Positions 52,454 to 64,000 of a stretch of 64,000 nucleotides of DNA are shown here, one piece after another. Origin of the DNA: Parelaphostrongylus tenuis (Eukaryota > Nematoda > Chromadorea > Rhabditida > Metastrongylidae). Location: positions 592,252 to 656,251 of the forward strand of contig JAHQIW010005280.1 in assembly GCA_019055375.1 (NCBI GenBank), written 5' to 3'. The first letter of the stretch is position 1, and each line of letters starts with the position of its first letter. The position numbers and the translations under genes are program-made. A model generated the notes under the pieces. The model had not been told where the DNA came from, did not search any database, and saw only the letters and a program-made list of their open reading frames with translations.

Positions 52454-53020
52454 TTTCTAAGTGCCGTAACTGACCTCATGAAAGGCTTAAAATTTATTGT
52501 CAGATTTGGAATTTTACTGTACCATACTTCTGGTTTCCTCTTTCGTTATTATCGGTGATGATAAAACTTGCTTTAGTTATCTTGTTCCCACAAATTTCAT
52601 CTCTATCTCAGCAAACACGCGATCTGTAAGGTCAGTTACTGATCTGGATTGCAGAAATCAGACGGTGTTTTCTTCACTGCATGCTTTAAACGATTTGGGT
52701 TAGCCTCTTCATCTATGTGTTATAGACAAAATTTACACCCGAGTTGTTTACGATGTGTCAATGAGGTGGGAATTCTACTAAATATTCTGCTATAAGTGGA
52801 TAAACGCGTGAGATCACCTCTATGGAAGGCGGCTGCACAATAGAGTAAATGGATGGAGTCCTGCAATTCGTATAACATGTGAAGAATAGTGATAGGTAAT
52901 TCGACCAACTAACAAGCATTTGAGCTGTCTCCTGCTCAGGTACGGCAAGTACCACATTGAGGATACGTTATAGCAAATCATTTGACCGTATGCATATGAG
53001 CATATCTCTATAGCGAAGCA

Positions 53021-53409
53021 ATGCCAAATGCGCCCTAGCGGCAGAAACGGTAATTGAATGAGCGTTGGTATTATTTACCTAATCTCTTGCAAAGCGTGGG
53101 GGAAAAATATGTTGGCGGAGCAGGTAGGCTACCCTACGACTGCATAGAAGAACTCCTAGTTGGCAAACGTAACACTAAAGCAAACACCCCGCCAGGCACG
53201 CATAGGAGTACAGACGCATAACGGAATAAATGTTGATGTAGAAGTCACCGTCCTTGCGCGGGAACATCAAAGGTGGAAAAAATCCAGAAAAAAACAATCA
53301 CACTGCAGAAAACTTTCTAAAAATATCCTGGACATATACGAGCAACCCAACGATAAACCGTAGGGAGGAATGCCTCGTAATCACTCGTGATATGAACCAG
53401 TATATATGA
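53021..53409 (+). pseudogene. Penelope-type GIY-YIG fragment, right arm 2
   Basis: Mirror copy of 44711-45097: GRNGN, stop, MSVGIIYLISCKAWG, then GKRNTKANTPPGTHRSTDA with stops and shifts after it. More damaged than the left copy. Confidence 0.65.
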
Positions 53410-53689
53410 CTGTTGGTTTTGATGGGTGAACGCATTACTAGTCCATGCAATCTACGTCCGGTGATCTCCACTCTAATTCTTCAGCGGAAAACAGATAAAA
53501 AGCGGTGAGTACGTTGGAAGTTAATTTTATGCTCGATGTGAATGAAATTTGAACCTTTTTGAGCCTTTCTATAGAATCAACGGAGGTATTTGACCGAATA
53601 GATTCAGACTGCTTGATTTTTCCAGGCCTTGAAGAAGGCGAGTCTACCGAAGAGTCAGCAGCTTGAATAAAGCTATTATAACACCTCGT

Positions 53690-53950
53690 TTTGATCTGAA
53701 AAGCAAGTAAGGAATTCCTTGAAAATCAACGGTAGATCTTTGAGAAATAACCGTAAATACTTGGAATCAATAGCATATTGTCGAAATTAATTTGGAATTA
53801 ACCGTCAATCCTTTAGAATAAACCGTAAGTCTTAAAACTTTTTCGTCAATTTTTGAACATGAGCCGTAAGTCCTTGAAAATTAACCACAAATTCCCGAAA
53901 ATTAACCATAAATAATTGAAGATTAGTGCAAATCTTAACATATTAACTGT
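53690..53950. repeat. Degenerate ~22-bp tandem repeat, right arm 2
   Basis: Mirror array of 44150-44420, units of the type TTGAAAATTAACCGTAAGTC. Confidence 0.7.
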
Positions 53951-54702
53951 AAGTCTCTGAAAAAACTGCAAATCTAAATTACCAGCCGCGAGCATTCGAG
54001 TGCAAAACACTGCAAATGGGTGATTTTTGCAGTTGGGTGAATTTACCACTTCATGGAAGGTATAAACAGTTCTGCGTCGATTACCCATACATAGCGGTAT
54101 ATCCCCTTACAAGGAACTAATTGATATGCAATTAATGGAAATGATTTTCCAATGTCTCCAAATTTCATGGTTATTTCCAAAACCGAATCACCCTTCATTG
54201 GCGGTTCTTTTTCGTTATTTTTTTTATTTTCACGACTCACTGCCATATTTGCTATTAATCTAACATCTGTACAATCTCTTTTCACTAGATTTTCACGTTT
54301 TTCATAAGCTCACTTTATTAGTTTCAGAAAGAACAAGTGCGACATAGAAGATATGAGACTGCACGTTAAATGTCATCTTCAAAATAAAACAAAATTATTG
54401 AAATTCTAAGTTGGCAATTATGAATCCTGTTACCTGCAATTGTAAGCCTGCTTAAAGCTAAAACAAGCGATACCAAGTTTACAAAAAATTACCTGACTTT
54501 GAGTTGCAAAAACTAATGTTAGAATTCTTGAATTCAGTTGAACTAATTGCAGTATAGAAACCTAAATGAAGGGATGAGCTCCCTCAATGCATTGTTGTTA
54601 TCCACAACTACAACGTTCACTCTGAAATTTCACTGTCGTTCACCGTCTGTCCGATAACACACGAATGTCCCTGGCGGAAGGTATACAGAATATATGGCGC
54701 TT

Positions 54703-55685
54703 CTCCATTACCTGCTCGTCACTTCGACCACTTGTAGTATTTGATGGTTTTTTTTATGTTCAAACAGTCGTTTGATAGCGCAAATCATTACAATTTGAAT
54801 TGCCTATTTTATACAAAAAGAAACTTCTTATTGCCTAGAAAGAGCAAGAATAAAGTTTTGTTTCTCATTGAAAGATTTCTCGCTAAGCAAAGCACAATCC
54901 TATCGAAGTTCTAAGAAACAAACAATGAATCTGACCTTCAGGATTCCGGCGATTTATTTGGTTTTATAAAGGACCACGTATTACGCTATAACAGCCAAAA
55001 GAAGATTTATTTCGCATAATATGGATCACTTCAACTATCCTCTCTTCACTTCGATCCATGGTGAAAAAACGCATTCTTTGATCGTTCCCAATGCTCAAAT
55101 GATCAGTCGTCAGCTTAAGATAAAATATTTTGAGTGTATTTCACATTCAAAATGGCCTGAATATTGCGCTGTAAGGGCGAAAAATAAGAATTTGTACCTC
55201 ATTCAACAATTTCTTTCTGACCAAGACCCCTTCCCTATATTTTAAGAACCTTACGATAGATCAAATCTCAAAAATTCCAACAATGTTCTTGGTTACTTTA
55301 ACGAACTTCTTACTGCTTTATGAGAACCAAAACAAATTTGGGTTTTTGCACTCAATACTTATTTCCACTTTTGCGAAGGGTTAATCTTCTCTCCAGCGTA
55401 ATACGAGGTCTACTTTCAAAACCAAATTGATCATCAAAATTCTTAAGATCTGGTCTATCGATTAGTTACTGAAACTCTGAAGGTAAAGCCTTGATCAGCA
55501 AGAGATCTTTGAAAGAGAAACAAAAATCAATTTCCGCTCTTTCAGCGCAATAAAAAGGTTTTTTAAAATGAAATACACCGTTCAAATTTTTTTCGATTTA
55601 TACTATGGAATGATCACTTAATCATTGGAGAGCGCAAATTAAGCTTCTTCTGAAGGATCGCAGTGACCAGCAGAAAACAGCAAGT
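54703..55685. mobile_element. TIR element F1, copy C
   Basis: Begins TTCTCCATTACCTGCTCGTC and ends GCAGTGACCAGCAGAAAACA. Internal blocks (AAAGATTTCTCGCTAAGCAA, GGACCACGTATTACGCTATA) match copies A and B. The most diverged of the three. It closes the outer end of inverted repeat 2. Confidence 0.75.
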
Positions 55686-55910
55686 ACCGTTTAATGTGCT
55701 CCTTTCTATTTATACTCATTTTGTGAGAGCAGTGACTTGGAATGAAGTGGTATCAATGTGGTCTTCTATAGGATTTCCGAATGACAAAAGTCTCCTTGAG
55801 GAAAAAAAACCAGCAACAATCTATTATTGCTCTATTTTATTCTACACATTCACACATCGCACCTATCATGCTGTGCACATCTCACCGCTCTTGTGCTTCT
55901 TTATTTTCAG

Positions 55911-56038
55911 CACACCCATCATCCGCAGCAGTTTTGCGCTTGAGGATTTCTGTCTCCAATATGAATGTCGCTGAATCCTGGCCGAGTCGATTCTTCTCGG
56001 AGTTCCGACGAAAGTCGCGCAAGAGCGTCACGACATGA
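55911..56038 (+). CDS. 3'-terminal coding exon of an unrecognised gene
   Basis: After GCTTCTTTATTTTCAG the sequence is open as CA|CAC..., reading HPSSAAVLRLRISVSNMNVA, ESWPSRFFSEFRRKSRKSVT, T, stop at 56036-56038. GC content and codon choice rise here compared with both sides. The basic Arg/Ser-rich end would suit a cytoplasmic tail, but no family is recognised. Upstream exons were not found; the palindrome directly upstream may lie in its intron. Confidence 0.45.
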
Positions 56039-57734
56039 ATTGGCACGGGTGAGCTGAACCATGAGAAGTTTTGTATCCACTTGCCGCTCCCATTAGAAGC
56101 AGACGTCTGATGAGCATGGCATGAGGTCGAATCAGCTAAACTGTCGTTGTTGCCTCTGTTAGCGATATAGCTAGCATGGTGCTACGCTCGCCCACTTGTT
56201 GAATTCGCCTTAGACTTCAGCATACCTTATGTGAGTTGGGATATTTTAGTGCTTATAACTCGCCTTTTGAGAAAAATCGGTTTTTGGTGGTGTGGATAAT
56301 CATTAGTCGTTGGTAAGAAAAGTCTCAAATTTCGATAATTATTGACGTCGTTTTGGCAGTACAACTATTCTTCTTCAACCTGAGTCCTCTTATCGAAAGT
56401 TCTTTATTTCATTATCATTGCAAAGAGGCGACGGCCATCAATTTTGCTTTTTCCAGTCGAATTTCCTCTGCAAGTTAACCTCTAACGAACACACGCTATT
56501 TAACGTAACGTGTGCGGCCCAAACGAGTCGAGCAATTTCATTTTATCGCATCTCAGTATACATTGTCAAAAAGCGAGCCAATTGAACGCTTTCTATGAAT
56601 TATCAAGTGTAGAACTCTTTTTTTTTTCTTACCACACTTATATCGCTCTTCATTTGATCCTTATCGAATGACTATACATAGTACGGTTTGAAAAATTCTG
56701 GAAATCACTACACTAAATTGGACACTATGCTGTTCATAGGTCGTGTTATGAGTTACTAGTTGACATGCAATTCCATCTGAAATCACTACACAAACACGTG
56801 CGGAAAAAATACTTAAGAAAACTTATTTCATGATTTCCTAAATCCGTCTTATACTGGTTGTTCCTTGCTTGTAATGTTTCTTACTGGAAAAGATTCATCG
56901 TCTGTGATGTGATTTTCCTTTCCATTTATTTTGTACTAACTGCTCTTCTTATTTCAGTTATTTATTCTGACATCACCCCATTCAACATTATTTACGTTTT
57001 TTACTGAGTCACTGAAAAGTCAATTGAGTCCTTCAGCAATTTGGCCGCCCACATTTTTTTTCGGTTAGCTGAACCTTTGAGAAGCTATTGTGGTGGCATT
57101 TTTTCTTCAACTCTCTCATTTTTTCTACATTTTTTGCCTCAAGTCAATGGGTATCTGTCATATGAGAGGAGTTGTTTATTTAAAATTGTTCCGTCCGAGC
57201 CCTTTCCATTTCGAGTACTACACTGTATCAATATTGATTTAAGCGTTTCAAATAGGTAAAGAAATCGTAGGCAACCATTGAGAGAAGTAACTTTTTTAAG
57301 AGAATAACATGTTTACCAACAAATTTTTCCGACATGCTCATTTTGTATCAGTATATCATATTCTCTTCAACACCATCACTCCTTCTTTGTCATTGAGAGC
57401 TTCCAGCAAGTAGAGCTAATACCAGTAAGCTCTGCATCTGTCCCCTCGAGCTAAAGTAGACCACTGGGTTGCGTTCTTCATAAAAGCCTTCTAAACGTCA
57501 TATTTTTTCTGGATTTGTGAAGAAGTGTGTCTACGGAGTCGATAGCGTTCTTACTATGCGTTTGGCATCCCCTGGGATCCGTTCGCTAATTACTCCTTCC
57601 ATCGCTTGTCGTTCAGATGCATCACATGTTCAGAGCACTGATTTACGACATAATGACGAGCGCAGTGCTATCTCTGATCTCTGATCTTTCATGTAGGCGA
57701 GAATTTATTTTCGCTACCATGGAAGATCTCTCAG
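56039..57734. other. Intergenic or intronic, no supported gene
   Basis: A frame at 57041-57259 ends at a donor-like GTAAAG but has no convincing acceptor in frame. Nothing else seen. Confidence 0.35.
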
Positions 57735-57972
57735 TCTGATTTTTTGTGGCAAATCTAACATCTTGAAGAGAGACGGATACAACAAGATTTTGAAGGAACA
57801 GTTGAGGAGAAAACAGATAGTATTGGCTCAGAGAAATGCATCTGTCTATTTGTCCAAATATTCGGACAGGAAAAATTCATGGCTGAATATTTTTTGTTAT
57901 AGGACCCCAGATCAACAAGCTTTTCTCCAAGCGCAACGGTTAACAACTGTGACTTCCAATGGAGTATATTGA
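57735..57972 (+). CDS. Exon-like frame, basic, function unknown
   Basis: After GATCTCTCAG the frame T|CTG reads LIFCGKSNILKRDGYNKILK, EQLRRKQIVLAQRNASVYLS, KYSDRKNSWLNIFCYRTPDQ, QAFLQAQRLTTVTSNGVY, stop. A donor-like GTTAAC inside (after QAQR) could join it to the exon at 58496. The character is that of a cytoplasmic tail; family unknown. Confidence 0.4.
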
Positions 57973-58495
57973 AAACCATGGAAAAACCACATAGTAACCG
58001 GTATTCAGACGTCAACAGCAAGTAGCGTCAGGTTCCCATATCAGCGGAGTTCTTACGGTTACCCCCACTTAGCAAGCGAGTGTAAGAAGCATAGCGAATA
58101 AAAGTGAGGCAAGCCGCTCCTCAAGTGAAAACGAACATTCAATCTGTGCGACTAGTAGTTTTTAGGTCCAACATCTGATTTTTGAAATTAGGACTTAGAT
58201 TGAATGTGAGAGGGAAGTTATTATATGAAATCATTGTATGTATTATCTGCCTCTGTTACTTCGAATGCACTCTTCAACATTTGAACATATTGATGAGTCC
58301 ACACGTGGATATGCACGCGGATTGTTTCCTCGACATTAACTTGTCGAAAAGCTTGAATTTCACATGATCAGAAAGTGTATAGTAGGCAGTTCAGCATCGC
58401 TTTCAACGAATGAGCTTTACAGCTAAATCACGTAATGACAAATTATCCTTGAACTCTTCTCGACAAAAATGATGATAATAAGCCTCATTTTTCAG

Positions 58496-58660
58496 TTCCT
58501 TAAAAGACCTGAGAGAGAGCAGAGTCATTCAAACGAGAACAGCAGAGGCCCAAAAGACTATGATTCGTACATGGAACACAGACTGAAGAAAATAATACCC
58601 TTAGGATCAGATAATGCAAACCGAAGCTCTTATGAACCGATTGAAAATAACGAGAAATGA
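58496..58660 (+). CDS. 3'-terminal exon, open in two frames
   Basis: After CTCATTTTTCAG one frame reads FLKRPEREQSHSNENSRGPK, DYDSYMEHRLKKIIPLGSDN, ANRSSYEPIENNEK, stop at 58658-58660. A second frame, which joins correctly in phase to the donor after QAQR at about 57942, reads SLKDLRESRVIQTRTAEAQK, TMIRTWNTD, stop. Which one is used depends on the upstream donor. Hydrophilic; no domain. Confidence 0.4.
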   Translation, partial: FLKRPEREQSHSNENSRGPKDYDSYMEHRLKKIIPLGSDNANRSSYEPIENNEK

Positions 58661-58867
58661 CACATTAGAAGTCATTTTTAACGGGAAGAGGACTGCTGAT
58701 TACAGTATGCGACAGTACAAGAATAGGTTCTAGGGAGATGCGATTGAGAGGGCAGTCAATGACTTATATGGAATCAAGGCAATTATACTTAGTGCTTGAA
58801 TAACTCACAAGAGTTATGAAGTAAGTTTATAACCCGACTTTGGGGATTTCATAATTTATAATGGCAA

Positions 58868-59165
58868 AAGCTCTGTTGTCAGAGGTGTTCTAGTCACACA
58901 CAAGATCGGTGGTTCGATCTCGCACTCATGACTCACCAACCAAGTCATTCGTCCCTCTGAGGTCGGTAAATTGCTATCAGGCTGGTCTCAGACTTGCCTG
59001 GAGGGATAAACAGCACTGACTCAATACAGCTGGTGGCCACCGCGAGTTATTGTTAAGGCCAGATATCCATGCACTCACCTTAAACGAAGTTAAAAATTGG
59101 AGGCGAATGCATGGCGCATCCCTTAGGGATTGATCAACGTCAAAAGCTTTATCCTCAATTCTTTT
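58868..59165 (+). mobile_element. SINE family S1 copy
   Basis: B-box-like GGTTCGATCTC, then AGACTTGCCTGGAGGGATAA, GGCCACCGCGAGTTATTG, GAATGCATGGCGCATCCCTT and GATCAACGTCAAAAGCTTTA. Same body order as the other copies. Confidence 0.85.
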
Positions 59166-59169
59166 TAAT

Positions 59170-60120
59170 GGCAAAGAAGTAACTGAAGAGATTTCACTAA
59201 ATTAATAGCACTCCTCATAACTAGAAACTATCATCTTCGAGAAAGTCATGTGATATTGAAATCGAAAAAACGTCATAGTAAAGTCGATTTTGAGCTATTA
59301 CACCATCTTCTCTATACTGATAATATACTCTTCGTTGTCCTTGGTAAACCATTGGTCACGCTGTACGAATGCGAGCTGACTTTGACAACACTTGAGGAAA
59401 GTGTTGGTTATTGACATAGACGATTATGGAAAGGGGAAGATTTAACCTAGAAAAATTATTGCCTCCACTCGTTTACACATTCTCAGAGATTATAATGTTG
59501 GCAGGTAGATCACCTAGACGACCACAACCCTTTGTAATTTATCCACGCTTTCGTCTACCTTGTGTTATACGAGAGTTATTCACGCTGATTTCTATGTATT
59601 TTTAAAATATCGTAATAAATCATATTTGTCGACGTTGTGCCGCCATTTTTTTGAGGTGAAATGAAATTTGGACTAGGCCCATGCGCTCCCATTATAAAGA
59701 ATCATTTCAGAACGACGTGAAGCTTTCAAAGGAAACAAATCACGTTTCTCTCTGTAATCTAGCATGCTTGTAATCACTAGGAATTTCATTAGAAGAAGAA
59801 TGTTCTATGAACGGATTAAGTCATAATTGAGCAACGGATTACATTCCTACGAGCGCTGGACTCACTTGCAATGGACAGGATAAGAATATAAGGACAATGC
59901 CTAAGTTTATTATGTTTGGCATTGCGTCCAACACTTTCGCTTATTGAGCACGAAACGCCAGACCTATGATTGGCCAATCAATTCGTCGTCTTTGAAGCTT
60001 TTCGTAAATTTGGTGATAACAGGGTAAAGTCTGCAGTGCAGTGGTCAGATATGCCATGTAGAACGAACAGTACTACACAGCGCCTTTCAATTCTATAACG
60101 CTTGGGCTCATCAAGTCCTC
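59170..60120. other. Intergenic
   Basis: Nothing recognised. Confidence 0.4.
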
Positions 60121-60129
60121 CATCACATC

Positions 60130-60690
60130 AAGTCGGATCGTTAAGTCATGATTGTTTAAGCGGATAGAATAAAACTGACTTAATATAGTTATTGTACAAG
60201 CCAAGTATACATTCAAGCACCTACGGCATCATGATAAGATCAAATGTATTGCTCGTAATTACAGTATTGATCAACATCATAACTTTGTTCCTTACTCCAC
60301 GGATCTTCTTTCATCGGAAGAAAATCCTCTTTCGACGGAAGAAAATTTTGCTGTTATAGTCACTCCACTATCACGTCTCACGCAAATTCATACCGATTCC
60401 CAATCTTTGGACGTTGTAATCAGATGTATCCTACAGAACACACTTGGGTCGTTAGTTTGAGCTCCATGCCCCGGGCACACCAAGCCTTTCATCCTTCAAG
60501 TAGAGGCATATTAGGATCAAATTTGTCCGGCAGGCTAGATGCAGTGATCTGAAATATCGGAAGGTTAAGATGAGTTGTTCTAGAGGTCATATATGCACTG
60601 ATTCACCTAAGGCCTCAATAAAGTCGGTTGCAAGGCACATTTGTCAACGATGAATCAACTGCGAAAGCTTTATCCCTTGTAATTTTTTCA
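60130..60690 (+). repeat. Decayed S1 SINE fragments
   Basis: Two weak matches to the S1 3' body: about 60190-60290 (GCCAAGTATACATTCAAGCA, TGATCAACATCATAACTTTG) and about 60580-60690 (ATATGCACTGATTCACCTAA, GATGAATCAACTGCGAAAGC). Confidence 0.5.
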
Positions 60691-60964
60691 ACTGTTGAAT
60701 TCTAAGTGCGCATATTTCAGTTTCGAATAAGCCTGACTAAGAAGCAATAAAATTTTCACTTCTTTTCGATGAGATGCAAACAGTCGTGCTTGAAGTTCTT
60801 TGGCTTTTGAAGCCTGGAGATCATCAGAAGGGATTTTCAGCATAAGTCGGATGTCGATGATCCAACCTCCCAATAAGAAACTGTCGAAGTCCTTAAAATA
60901 TAACGGACAGATGAGGAGACTTTCGACGGTAGTGATGTGCGATGTACTCGCTTTACAGCCGAAT

Positions 60965-61180
60965 CAATCAAATTGGTGTGCTACATATGATGGGGCGTTG
61001 TCATGCAGTTAAATTCTTCTTACCGTTTGATCACTGTCGCTCGCAAGCAGCCTTAGGACTGCCCCACAATACGGGTCCGCCATAGTAGTTTGTCCTGAAA
61101 TTAGGGAAACGATATCAAGCAAATGATAGTTCATCTTCCAATCCCTATACATGTTTAGCTGGTCCTCATCATTCCTGACT
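60965..61180 (-). pseudogene. Mariner-like transposase relic, central part
   Basis: Minus strand: LNMYRDWKMNYHLLDIVSLI, SGQTTMADPYCGAVLRLLAS, DSDQTVRRI, stop, LHDNAPSYVAHQF. This follows the mariner order W-D-W-K-G, LLP-GQT, (D)xYC-QL-RL, then the LHDNARPH block that holds the second catalytic aspartate (kept here). The third catalytic region is missing. The N-terminal continuation to 61248 (MSHENGGVTENFQNQNQ) is open but unassigned. Confidence 0.6.
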
Positions 61181-61249
61181 CTTTCTTTGTTCTTTACTTG
61201 ATTTTGATTTTGAAAGTTTTCGGTGACACCTCCATTCTCATGAGACATA

Positions 61250-64000
61250 TCATTGTAGTTGTGTCAAAAGCGTAGGTGAGATTTTCTAACGGCACAGTTG
61301 TCATTTCATAGGTTATTAAGTTCTTGTGCATAAATCCCATTCAGTTTTAGTTTTTACGTCTTCAATTAGCTGTGAGCATAGTAACACGAGATCTCTAACT
61401 CACGAAATAATCAAAAATCATCTCCATCGGATCGTTTAGAATCGAGCCTGCATTTCGGAAATGTTCGATTTTCTTGTGGAGACTAGGCTCGGCAGAAGGA
61501 CAGCGCGAACATTTCTAATTAACAAGCTTCTTTTCAAATTTATTGATGAGTCCGGGTAGGTAAAGGTAACATGAGGACAAAAAAGACGAAAATGAAAATG
61601 TAGAGCGAGGCCACTTTGTCGGGGTATACACTTAATGTGCGAGTGGCTTAGCTTCACTTATTGCCATCAGTGCACTTATCAATTGTTTGATATTCTTTGA
61701 CTGAATCTGAATAATTCGTTAGAGACTAAAAAATTCTTGGTTAAATTTTTACAACAATGCAATAAGCATCCTTCGCACGCTGAGGATCAATAAGCCAATG
61801 TGACGCGGCTATTTGTTAGTTTTACTACCGATCGTGGCGATTCTTTATCTTGCGAACCAAGAAACCAAAGGTTGGGGGCTATAATTCTGCTTTTCACCTC
61901 CTTTTATAAGCGTGTGCTATTCTTCGCTCTAATTGCTGTCATAATTAGTCACCGCGGTTTTCATTCTACCGATCCGCACTGCTTGATTCATGACTGTGGA
62001 GCAAGTTAAGTATTCACGGTCCAATCAGGAGACATAGCTTTTATGTGGCAACCCTGCCACAGGCATCGTACACACACTTTCTTTCAGAGATGGAGGCAAG
62101 GCTAGCACTTTGAAGCATATGGGGAGAACACTAGCACATGATATGGTGGCTGATAATTTCCAAAAGGTGTGGAATAATGGAAAAAAAAACTTTTGCTGCT
62201 CTCTAAATATTTCAGTGTAAGCGTAGGCATTAGCTTCGTATGAGATTATACCACTCTTGAAGGTTTCCCCGGTCATTTCATTAAGACTGTAAAATCCTAT
62301 TTTGACCTAATACAAATTATGACAAAAAAAATGATAAAATCGTCAGTAGTTGCTTGAAACGTCCAATGAGATCTTGAAAACATGCAAAATTAGATAGGGT
62401 ATTGTGTAACCAATATGGTCATAGGTAAACATATCTTCAGGAGATTCTGTTTCCAATTCAACCTATCGATGCGTTTTTGACTAAACAATTTCAGAGCATG
62501 CCAATCTCAAAAAAAAAAACTCGCATCAAGTTTACGAAACTTATCCAGATATTTTCGACTCTTGGTAACTTTGTGAATATGTCAGTCTTTACAGATTTTC
62601 TCAAACGGTGAACGTTGGTCACACACTTCGCAAACTTTTGCATTTGTAACTAGATTAGAGAAAACGAGGAAGGAACGGGGCGCTCATGCAGAAGTATCAA
62701 TTCAATAATTCTCCATTTACCATTTATTGTAAGCAAATTCGTCTCTAACCATGGTTTTTTGTTCTCACCGGTCTGTAATTATCAATGCAGACACAAGCTT
62801 TTCCTTGGAAACTAGAAAAAATTTTTTGTGAGCCTTCTATTCCTTTCTTTATCACTAAGTGGCCCAAGAAGATGACAAATTTCCGTCTTTTCGAATTTTA
62901 CTGTTTCGAGGAGAGAAAAAATTCTCAAGAGCTGCTTTTTGACCATCCTTGCCAGGGATCAGTGCTTGATATGTGGCCTGCCCGACTATCACGAAATAAA
63001 AGCACGCTTTTTGGAGCTATTAATTGTGACCTGTGGCCCATGTAAATATTTTGATAATCACCCGCAGGTTTTGCCGAACTGAAGCGAATGCCACATCGTT
63101 TTCATGAAGGTACTTGAAAGATATAGAGCAGATATGTCTATGACTGAATCCATCTGTATCTTAGAAAACGTTGCAAAGGACATCTTTTGTTCTGCCAAAT
63201 TTTGGCTGCATAACAAGTCATGTACTGTGACACTAACGAGGATAATTTCAGCATGCAAAATATGAAATGAAATTGTGTGAATCTAACAAAATCAGGCCCG
63301 ACACTTGCTATTCCGCCACTTTTCTCAGGTATTATATCGCAAAGCAGCACATGTCCAAGGATCTGCTCGGCATTATGAAACATTTTTCACATCAACACTG
63401 ACATCAATGAATATTTTTTGCAGCAGACAACATTTTTTCGATAACATAAAGAAGCGAAGAGTTGAAAGTATGGCGGAGTTGTAGAGGACACTGTCCTTTA
63501 TCGATCTATAGCTATGGATATTATATTTGATACTACCATGAATGTTTTTTACTATGCTCCGTTGTGCAAGCACTTTATTTCTGGAATTTGAAAGCAGTTT
63601 GCAAATTATCCACGTCTTTTTTCGGTATTTTTTTCCGTGTACACTCCATACCGATAACTGTGCATCTGTGATCCACTATCACAATTATGACTTAAGCAAT
63701 AAGCCTTTCTGAAAACCGGCCTGGCCTTTACCCTCAGCTACCGATCAATAATATCCTTTTTATCTAACTAAAAAAGCTTATACGACTGAAGCTAACATCT
63801 TCGCCTTCTCCACAGCTTGTTGACTTCTGTCCACCGTCTACAGTCGTTCGACTGGGATTAGGATGAAGACGTCCAAACGTTAACTAGATTAGGTTTGCTG
63901 AATTCATTTTCATTTGATCAGCTCAGTCAGCAAGATAATTATTTATGAATAAATTATCGTTTGACGACAAAATTTGTGATGAGTGAACTTGTTTGGAAAG
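61250..64000. other. Intergenic to window end
   Basis: Short frames (61800-62009, 62785-63045 and others) lack splice logic, domains or second copies. No RNA gene or repeat recognised. Confidence 0.4.

Larger units (their letters stand above)
52017..55685. repeat. Inverted repeat 2, right arm
   Basis: Mirror of 42062-46085 (anchors given there), ending in TIR element C. A frame at 54043-54285 (minus), which reads MKGDSVLEITMKFGDIGKSF, is longer than its left-arm counterpart; no function is recognised. Confidence 0.9.

Noticed and set aside
56108..56140. CTGATGA followed by TCGAATC, a possible further hammerhead.
   Set aside because: GAAA is replaced by GAAT, there is no stem II, and no cleavage triplet lies at the fixed distance.
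60688..60873. MGGWIIDIRLMLKIPSDDLQ and onward, a possible gene on the minus strand.
   Set aside because: It follows the mariner relic without splice signals, ends in the S1 SINE fragment and matches nothing I know.

Overview
The window reads as nuclear DNA of a parasitic nematode, most likely a strongylid (clade V, hookworm-like). The signs are AT-rich sequence, 3' splice sites of the TTTCAG type, candidate trans-splice acceptors directly before start codons, one ANTP-class homeobox gene whose homeodomain and tail resemble C. elegans CEH-19, and relics of RTE-type LINEs, mariner and Penelope-like elements. Genes are sparse; most of the window is repeats of different ages.

Region by region. 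1-12.3 kb: a decayed RTE retrotransposon, an intact tRNA-Ala(AGC) with a decayed partner, one hammerhead-type ribozyme motif, a Penelope-type GIY-YIG fragment and a dispersed repeat pair. 12.4-19.4 kb: the homeobox gene, five exons on the + strand, with a 1-kb terminal-inverted-repeat element in intron 1, and ribozyme-bearing repeats plus a SINE in intron 3. 19.5-24.1 kb: a mariner relic, tandem duplications, a ribozyme repeat and tRNA-like repeats. 24.2-55.7 kb: a chained double palindrome. Inverted repeat 1 has arms 24163-29890 and 36570-43203; inverted repeat 2 has arms 42062-46085 and 52017-55685. The 1.1-kb TIR element at 42062-43203 belongs to both, and related elements (A and C) close the outer ends. 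Arm 1 carries a small spliced secreted-peptide gene (intact on the right, broken on the left) and short reading frames that are more alike between the arms than the DNA around them. Arm 2 carries Penelope-type GIY-YIG fragments and paired hammerheads. Spacer 1 holds a tandem ribozyme repeat and an unrecognised spliced exon pair; spacer 2 holds a dead RTE element. 55.9-64 kb: unassigned 3'-terminal exons, SINE copies, a mariner relic and otherwise plain intergenic DNA.

The most striking feature is a set of twelve sequences of 43-44 nt that fit the type I hammerhead ribozyme plan (CUGANGA, stem II, GAAA, two-base stem III, cleavage triplet, six-base stem I). Paired bases change together between copies. 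They fall in two settings: a ~315-bp repeat that occurs once as a tandem (retrozyme-like), and sequences next to Penelope-type fragments. Hammerheads in Penelope-like elements and retrozymes are known, so the class is not new; this arrangement, including mirrored copies inside a large palindrome, deserves follow-up. All identities quoted are by-eye comparisons.
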